Below, piece by piece: positions 12,501 to 21,500 of a stretch of 64,000 nucleotides of DNA (its first letter is position 1; each line of letters begins with the position of its first letter). The translations under genes were made by a program, and so were the position numbers. This DNA comes from Metellina segmentata (Eukaryota > Arthropoda > Arachnida > Araneae > Tetragnathidae). Where the stretch lies: NCBI GenBank assembly GCA_947359465.1, contig OX375878.1:92836377-92900376 (forward strand). Direction: 5' to 3'. Under the pieces are notes generated by a model that saw nothing but the letters and a program-made list of their open reading frames with translations, was not told where the DNA came from and searched no databases.

Positions 12501-15500
12501 ACTATGAGAAAGATCCAGAGAAAGATGAGTCAGAGACTTCAGAGTCTTATCAGATAAGAGAAAGTAACTCTAAACTCCCCCAGCCTGTTCTTTGCGTGTT
12601 GGAGAAATTGTTATCTGTTTTAGCATCAGCTAGCAATAATTGGGAAGTCAAGGAACAGATTACTGAGGTATTTTGAAGATTAATATTTATGCTGTGTTTT
12701 GTACTAGTCTGTTTTTATTTAAATTAGGTTGTCAATTTATGTTTAAGTCTTTCGTGAAATTCAAAAATATTACTTGTCATAGTATAAAAATTTAATTCAA
12801 ATATTGCTTCATTCTCTAATTACCACTCTCCGCTCATAATGTAATAGATAAAATTAGAAATTCAACTTTATTTTGTATCATATATAAAGTTTAATATTTG
12901 ATAGTACATTTTAATTTTTGTTTAAATATTTAACCCATTAAAGACAGCTTTAAAATAGCTTGAAAAATTTACTTTTTATCTTATAACTTGTTTATTTAGA
13001 TCAATTAAAGAAAACATTGAATTTTTCAGATTTTTTCGAAAATTATTTTTAGGATTTTCTTCTGGCAAGATTTCTGACCAATTGTCTGTAGCGTGCACAT
13101 AAATGTAAAAGTATTATATATTCTACTCATATATAGATAGACACAAATAACTTGTAAAAAGAACAATGAAAAATGAACTCATTAAAACAAACTATATGAA
13201 GAAATATTGACCAGTTGTGGATCCACTAGGTGGAGCCACCTTCTTCAGACACTAATTCCAGTGCCTTTGTCTTTTTTCCTATATTATTACATTTAGTATT
13301 TAAGAAAGAAATTCAAATGAAGTTTATCCAAGTATATAATCTAAAAAGCCAATTCAATATTCATATTTAATAACTATTATATAAAGCAATCCCATTTTTC
13401 TGAGAACGAGCATCACCACTAAAGTTCAAACATTTGCTGCACTATTGGTTTAGGCTATGACCCGAGATAAGTCTTGTGACACTTATGGCTGTATTCACAA
13501 GTCCGAGTTAACTTGTGGATCAACAATAGTCCCCAGGTTATGGAAAAAACTGTATTCACAATGCCTGATCCGTGGTTTAAAACGCTGTTTCGGTGTTATG
13601 TTTTGATCCTCTGAAATTGTCGAGTTAACTCGCGAGTAAGAGTTAACGCATGGGCAGTACTATCTTTTTGCGGCTAAACAAAATGGATGACACATTTCAT
13701 TCTATGCTAAATTACAGTATTCTTGCGTAGACTGGACTGGACTGGACGAGGGAGTATCAATAAGTAACACACATAATGTAAAAAATAATAATAATAAAAG
13801 CAATTAATGACTATAGGAAACAGAAATGAAAGTATTACCCATTTATTACTTTTCCACATAATTTCCATGCATGTTGAAAAGTAAAAAATGGGTAATACTA
13901 TCGTTTCTGTTTCCTATTGTCATTAATTGCTTTTATTGTTATTTTTTACATTATGTGCGTTACTTATTGATACTCCCTAGTATCATTACGGAGCACCTGC
14001 TCCATAGCAGCTCATCTCCTCATCATAATATTGCTTAAAAGAAAAAATTTTAAACATAATTTTATTAAAATTCTAAAGAAAATGAAAATAAAGATAGCTG
14101 GGAAAATGTAAACAAGCAGCTTGGCGAAAAGATAGGTGGCAGCACCTCCATCCGCCAGAGTAGAACCCAATAAGAGAGCGAATGGTAAAATATGACCATG
14201 GCAGATGCAAATTCGTCGTAGAATAAAAATTATTCTGTTGATTTATTACGAATGAAAGAAAATTGACTGTGCAAGTTACTTTTCACGCCACCAACATACA
14301 CCCATACTGACAAGTACAGGGATAATCGGATTACATTCATTTGTCAAGACATTGTGTACAATTCTTTCTTGCAAAATTTAGGTTTCAATAAATTCCAAAT
14401 AGAAATTAAATACCTTTGCATTTCTTTTCCTAGAACCAAAATAAAATGCTGTGTACGTTCTATTTTATCATAATTTGGAATCAATTGTACGGTGAAATAC
14501 GTGCTTGATCAGTATGAATGCAGATTCAGGCATCCTAACGAATATAAACATTATCAGGTTATCGTGAGGAGTTGGAAGTAGCCAATCACAGCGAGCGTCT
14601 TATTTTAATCCCTGGATCACTTAACACGCCGTTTGAGAATACCATTCTTGATAATCCTCGAGTTAACTCAAGACTTGTGAATATGGCCATTAGGATGTAG
14701 AGGAACCTGACATTTCTTGCATCCATAGACTGACCCACCACAATTTTTGCATCGTCCAAACTGTTGGTCTGGCTTGTAAAGCCAATGATATATATATCCC
14801 ATCTATCATACCTTTGTTGATCGGATGCATTCTTCTGCAGCACTAAAGATCTGCCTGGATCGATGGGAGGTGTTCCAAATCTTCCCAATACTTCTTACTG
14901 TAGATATTTTTTGAGATGGGTAAAGTAGGGATTGTGTCAAAATGTGGCCTATCAGTTTATCAGTAAAGAAACGCTGCACTCTATAACGGGAATTTTACAC
15001 TTTCATCGTGCAAATCCATGGCAGTTAGTTTGTACATGGGAGTTTAATTCTAGATTTTTATTCCAGCTTCGTTCATTTTTTCTTTGGTTTTTTGGGGTCT
15101 TCTACTTTCGGATTTTATTTGCTTGGTCTCTTTCGGGTAACAGAAGTGCTTGGTAATGATGTATCATCTGCATTGCTCTTCATGGTCTAGTTGCGGCAAG
15201 TCATTGAGATCTCTTTGCACGTTGTCATCACTTCTATTGGAAGCTTTGTCAGTGTCTGCATCAGCATCTTCTCTCTCTCTCTCTCTCTCTCAATAGGGGG
15301 CTGGATAACCATATTAGTATGTTTAACAGTTTTATGGCCACTATCTGACTCAGAATCACTGTCGAGAGAAAAGAACACATCTAAAGCTTCATTTAGCGTG
15401 AGATTGAAAAAGGGGAGGGACTAAATATTTTGTTTAAAAAAAATTAAATATTCACCTGAAATATTTTATTTTTAGATTGTAATTAAATTTTAACCCTGTT

Positions 15501-18500
15501 TAAGCTTTCAAATTAAAATAAATAGTCAAATTGGTAAAGGAACCTTGAAAGTAATAAATTGCTACCGATGTAACGAACTTCACACATCTGACGACAAGCA
15601 AGATTTCTTGCCAATCAAAAATACATCTACCTAATGTCTATCAAATAAGTTTCTTTCGAATTTTTTAGTGTATTAATATAAACAATAGATTTATGTCATA
15701 ATAAAGCACAAAAACTAGATAAAAAACAGTAATAAAAGAAATTTTTTGCCTCTTTAGCGATGATGGCCAAGACATAATTCGCGCTCGTACGAAATTCTAG
15801 CTTTGAACCATGTTTTAACCAAAAAGCTATCTGGGAAATACTCAACTAGTGCAGCATTTTGATTGGTTGATTCTTAGAAAGAAAAAAAACACTAAGTAGA
15901 ACCAATCCCGCCATATATTGGGAAAGAAAAAAATTATGTCGAGTACCAAATTTTCTTACCAACTGCCGTTAATGGGTTAGTTTCTTTATTTCTTTTAGAT
16001 TAGCTTTTGTGCATATGAACGATTTTATTCTGACTTTAAAGTATGCTTTAATCCTTTCATTAGAAAATTCTTCTTGATCTTTATTATGATTTGGGATTTA
16101 TCTTTTGAGTCACTCAAATTCAATTTTCTATAAAGGTATGTCCCTTTCATATTTGAACACTACTAAAACATTGCTACCCAAAAAAGGAATTTTTATTATT
16201 TTGCAGAAAGTATGTTGCAGTGTGAAACTTCGGTTAACCATCGGTCCGCTATTAAAAGTTAATTAAATATTAAAAGAGAGTACGTACACACATAGATATT
16301 GTACTCTATGTATAGTAACCAGATTGCTGCGAAAAATCATCCTCTCTTTACTGCTCAGCGGCGGAGGAGCTGGAGTGGCACACTCTTGTTACATTGACGA
16401 GTCACGTTTTTGGCCCACCTAGATGTTGCACATATGGTCGGATTCTGTTGTGGCTGAGAAGCTGTTGTGCTTGGTGCTGTACATTATTTGTTGCATAGTG
16501 GCATAGTTGTTTCGGCATTCAATAGTGACATTCACTCTAGTGAGTAATGTTGTTATGGTTTATTTTATTTTGTATTTTTGTGCTATTAAAAAATGGCTGA
16601 AAAGCGAAAACTGGTCTTGTTAGATCTCAACTAGAAAATTAAGATGAATAAACGTTTGAATAAAAGTGAAACTGCCACTAGTATTGCTCTTATTTATGGC
16701 ATTGGAAGAAACACAGTAAATGACATTAAATGTGATGCTGAAAAAACAGAATCTCTTTCAAAAATTCAAAACATCAATAGAGATCCTAAGACTAACTAAG
16801 AGGTGGGAATGTGGCAAATTGGACTGATCTTGACATTTTTATCAACGATGAAATTCTTTCCTGTGTGATTGACATCAAAGAAGAAATTGACAAAGGCAAG
16901 TGTTATATTTTTTAATGAAAAACTACATTAAGCCATACAGAAGCAAAGTTATTAAAATGATTTGAGGGGCAAGAAGAGGCAAACGCAATGCAGATATTTC
17001 TCTTATGTATAGTACGGAACATTGCCGCTTAGAAAGCACAAGCCTCAAAGAAACAAAAGAAAATGACAGACTATTTTAAAATTTGAATATGTATATACAT
17101 CTAGAACATAAATTCATGAAACAATATAAACTCTGCTGTACTTAATGTAAGTTGTGTGTATTGTTTGTTTCTGTAAAATAAAATACATGTATGTACAGTG
17201 TATTTTCAGTTCGTAAACGTGCACTATTATCATTCTATTATTCGTCTATTCTAACTGTCCTGACCTTGACGATTAATCTAAGTTTCGCTGTACTATGATG
17301 AACTAAAGTTTCTAATTTTGTGAAGATTTCATCCTTTTATTCGTACTAAAAAAATGTTTCTTTTAATTTGTATATCTATTTCATTGAATTAATTTCTGAA
17401 TTTTAGTGTAAAACCAGTGTTTTTGCATTTTCAATGGAATTGATTATGAATATTTTATTTTTCCAGGCACTTTGTGATGCTCTAAAGCGAGCTGTGTCAA
17501 TGCTGTCTGATTCGTGTAAGGTATTTTTGCCCGATATGTTGAATTTGCTGCTGCACTTATATAAAGGATGTCCCCACCCATATGTACTGGACATGACTAA
17601 ACAACTTCTGATACTGTTTGTGGATGATGCTGATCAGAAGTCAGCACTGACTAAATTTTTTTCGGAAATATGTAATCACACCATTCAGATCTCCATGAAA
17701 GACATTAGGGAAAGCACAACTGTGATTGAAGCTTTCTTGCAAGTATTAGAGCAAATCATAAAGAGAGCAAGTATATTTTTTAAAGATGAATCGATTAATC
17801 CACTGGTGTTGTTTCAATTTGGTATAGCTGCTCTAAGTTTGCCAGAGAAACCAACTGTGAGAGCTGCATCTGGCTTCCTAGTAAGTATTATTTAAATTCA
17901 TTTATATTTTTCTTATGTTTCTGTTAGGTGATTAAATTTCAATGCAAATTTATTACAATTTAGTTTTATAATTTTTAAGCATACAGTTTACCATGGGTGA
18001 ACAAAATTTTGGCATGTGTTCCAAAACTTAATTTGCTTGGCTAATTCTAGCCACTGTGTGGCCAGCACGGTGTTGCCCGTGACAATTCCAAAAAGGTCGA
18101 AAATGTTGGTTCAAGAGAGTAAAAAAACATAAATTCATTTTAAAATGTTCTAGATTAAATTTGAAAATTCAGACGACAAAAAATTAGGAGTACCTGTGTG
18201 CCCAAATTTCATTATCATAAAAAAGGAAAATAATAACGCTTGCCAACCGCAGGTGATTGCTATGCAATTTCAAAAACGATCGCAATTGCCCATTCTGTTG
18301 GTCTGGTGTGACGTTAATTAAATACCTACCAAAAACAATCGTGAAGATTATTCCAAAGGATGTTAAAGTCATGACGTAATTGTCTAATGCGGCCATATTC
18401 ATATTGCAAAAATAAAGAAGTTACAGTTGAAAAATTATTTATTTAAAGAAAATCAAATGTAAGGTATCTATCTGGTGTAACACTTTCCCGCAGATTTCAA

Positions 18501-21500
18501 ATTTGTTGAAATTTTCAATCTATGTTTAACAATTCCGATCGATTTTATAAAAAAGTACTAATTGATGTCACTCAAAAAAATTTTATTTGGTTTGCTTCAC
18601 TTCACTCGAATTGTTTGAGCGCAGGAAATGAATCTGATTATTCAATTGCAAAGACCAAATTAGTATTGGAAAAAATATAAAAATTACAACTGAAAAATAA
18701 TTTATTTAAAGAAGATCACTTTTTTAGGTATCGATCTGATGAAAAATTTTCCGTAGATTTCAAATCCGTTGAAATTTTTGCTAGGAAATAGAAAAAGAAC
18801 TGCAGAACACCAGTTAAAACTGTTTGTTCTGTTCATCTGCTGAAATCATTACTCAGAAAATGAAACGGTAAAAATAAATTTAGAATCTGATCTCTTGATA
18901 CCGTTGCCATTCTAAAAAGAACAATAATAATTAAATGCCAATAAACTAATTTTTAAATGTTCTAAATAAAATTTTAAAATTCGGGCACAATAGAAAAATT
19001 GCATCAAATGTGGACTACCGTGTGTCGAATTTCATTATTGTAAGTGCCATAGATTCGTCAGGACACTATCCACGGACAGACAAACACTTCCTTTTATAAT
19101 AGTAAGTAGACATGAGCATTCCAAAAATTTCGTAACTCACATGCATACCTGCCTGGGTTTTTTTCCTAATTTTTGTGCAAACAACTACTGGATGAAAAAA
19201 GTAAATTAAATTCGTCACTTGAATTCTTCATTTTCCACTACATCAGAGCAATCCATACAGGAATGATATGACAGCTTTTTTTTTTCTGGGTGGAAATAGT
19301 ATCTGGATTTCTTTGAGTAGGAAGTTTTCAATTGATGTCAATTTCGAAGTTTTGGAAAAACCCTAGCAACCGTGAAAGAAACACATAGGAATCAATGATT
19401 GCTAGATTGTCGTAAAATCCTTGGCACAAATTTTCAAGATAAACCTACAAATGTAAAACACTAAAAAAAATTTAATTGTTTATTTTTGCAATTTTTGGTG
19501 TCATTAATATGAAAATATCACCAAATTGGTTTCTCTGATTTCCAACTGCTGCCAATGACAGTAGAAGAGAGCATGGTTACTTTTTCTGGTTTGAATTGCC
19601 TTCTTAAACCCCAATTTGGTGCAATTGTTTCTAATTTGGTGCATTTGGTTGTTTTTATTTTAATAATTGTTTTTAAGCATTTTATTTTTTGGAGGAGGTT
19701 GGTATGCACCTGCATTGTCTTGAATTTTCTCTTAGCCTAGCTGAACAACACTAAGCAAAAGACTCACCATCGTGATCTATATTTTGCACATTTGAAACAT
19801 TGATAAAGTAAATATATTGTATCGAAGAAGTATATTTAGAAGAAATTAAGAAAAGAATAGAAATTGTGATTTTGCTTAATCTTGTTGCCATGCAAGCATA
19901 TATCTCAATTTGATTTTGCATGTTTTGCTCTTTTGATGTATATATCAAAATCCTTTAATTACTTTCGACTAAAAAAATTCCTTTCCACTATTTTGTTAAA
20001 ATAATTTTTAACACTTCATAGCACATATTGTATGAATATTTTTTGCTAAATAAATTATGACTGTTTCCTAGTTTGAGATGTTCATAAGCTAACCATATTT
20101 CCTTGACAAATGTGATAATGGGTTGGCAAAAATGGGAGATTGTGTTTTATTCTGTATTTTTGTAAAATACAATAAATTCTTCTGGGAGATCGTTATTAAA
20201 ACCGCAGTTTGACCTCTTTAGTTTTGAAGGATAGACTTAAGATTAGAAACTTTTAAAAATATAAATTTTAAACCTTGAACATTGAATAACAAAGCCACCA
20301 GTTAGCATACATTGTAAATAAAAATTACCACTACAGCAGAATATGCACCAAGTCGGGTACACAAATGTTGTCAACATGTATTTATTTTCATTAAATAAAT
20401 TGTTGTATGTATTGATACATTCTATAGATTAATGCCAATCTATGCTTATACAAATTACTATTATCCATTTGGGTATTAATGTATGATTATAGGTTGTGAA
20501 TAATAATTTACCATTGGCCACTATTAAAATATTTCATTAAAAAGGGACAAGATTGATATTTGTATATAAAACTATAAAACAGCAAGAAAATAAAAGACAG
20601 AAAAGCAGTATGTATGAATGATCAACCTAGATATATATTGAATTTGCAAGTCATGCTATAGTATCATGTGTAAATAATGATTGCATTTTTGGTATTTGAA
20701 TCAAACTATTGGGGGAAATAATTTTAATTTGAAGGATGATGAAACAAATAGAAACATTGATTCTTTTCTAGCATAATAAAATATGTATCTCTTGTCATGT
20801 TGCTTTTTAAAAATTAATTGCTTAGTGACACCTGTTAAAGTTCTTTTATTGATTTAATTTTATTTATTGAATAATGATTGGCAAACCCATTCGTATTTCA
20901 ACTCCATCTATATGTGACATGTTACATAACTTTTTGTTTTGTTTCAGACAGAATTTATAAGTCACAGCAGAGAAACCCCAAATATGCTTAATGTTGTTAA
21001 TAGCCAAGGAGAATTGTTGGTAATGCAAACTCTAAAGGTTTGTATTCGACTCATGTTCAAATAAAGACTGAAATTTATTGTTTGTATAAAAAATTCAAAT
21101 TTTGTGCAGTAGGTAAAATTCAGAAGAGTGTTATGATTGTATAAAATCAAAGTGTTTGGGAAAACGATAAATATGACAGGTATTCTGAAATGAGTATCTT
21201 TGTGCTTGTTCAGTATTGAAGCCTTGATATAGTAGCCTTATCTGTATGTAAATATAACAGCCCACGAAATTTCAAGGTATGATTACTTGCTCCAAGTTCC
21301 AAAGAACTTTGTGTTATGAAAAAGGATCTTTGAAAGTCTCATTCATTGAAATGAATATAGAAGGACTTGCACAAAACGGCAATATTTTGGAACTTAAAAT
21401 AGTACAGTTGTACAAATAAATTTTTTCTTGGATGTAAATCAGTTTTGATTAAAACAGGAACAAGATATTCTCATTATTGTAAAAGAAAGAAGTATAAACA

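Larger units (their letters stand above)
12668..17466 (+). other. Largest IPO13 intron, packed with DNA transposons
   Basis: 4.8 kb holding a Harbinger element (13486-14689) with a nested foldback, a piggyBac N-terminal fossil (14700-15412) and a Tigger derivative (16218-17290). Sequence between these is AT-rich with nothing recognised. Confidence 0.7.
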
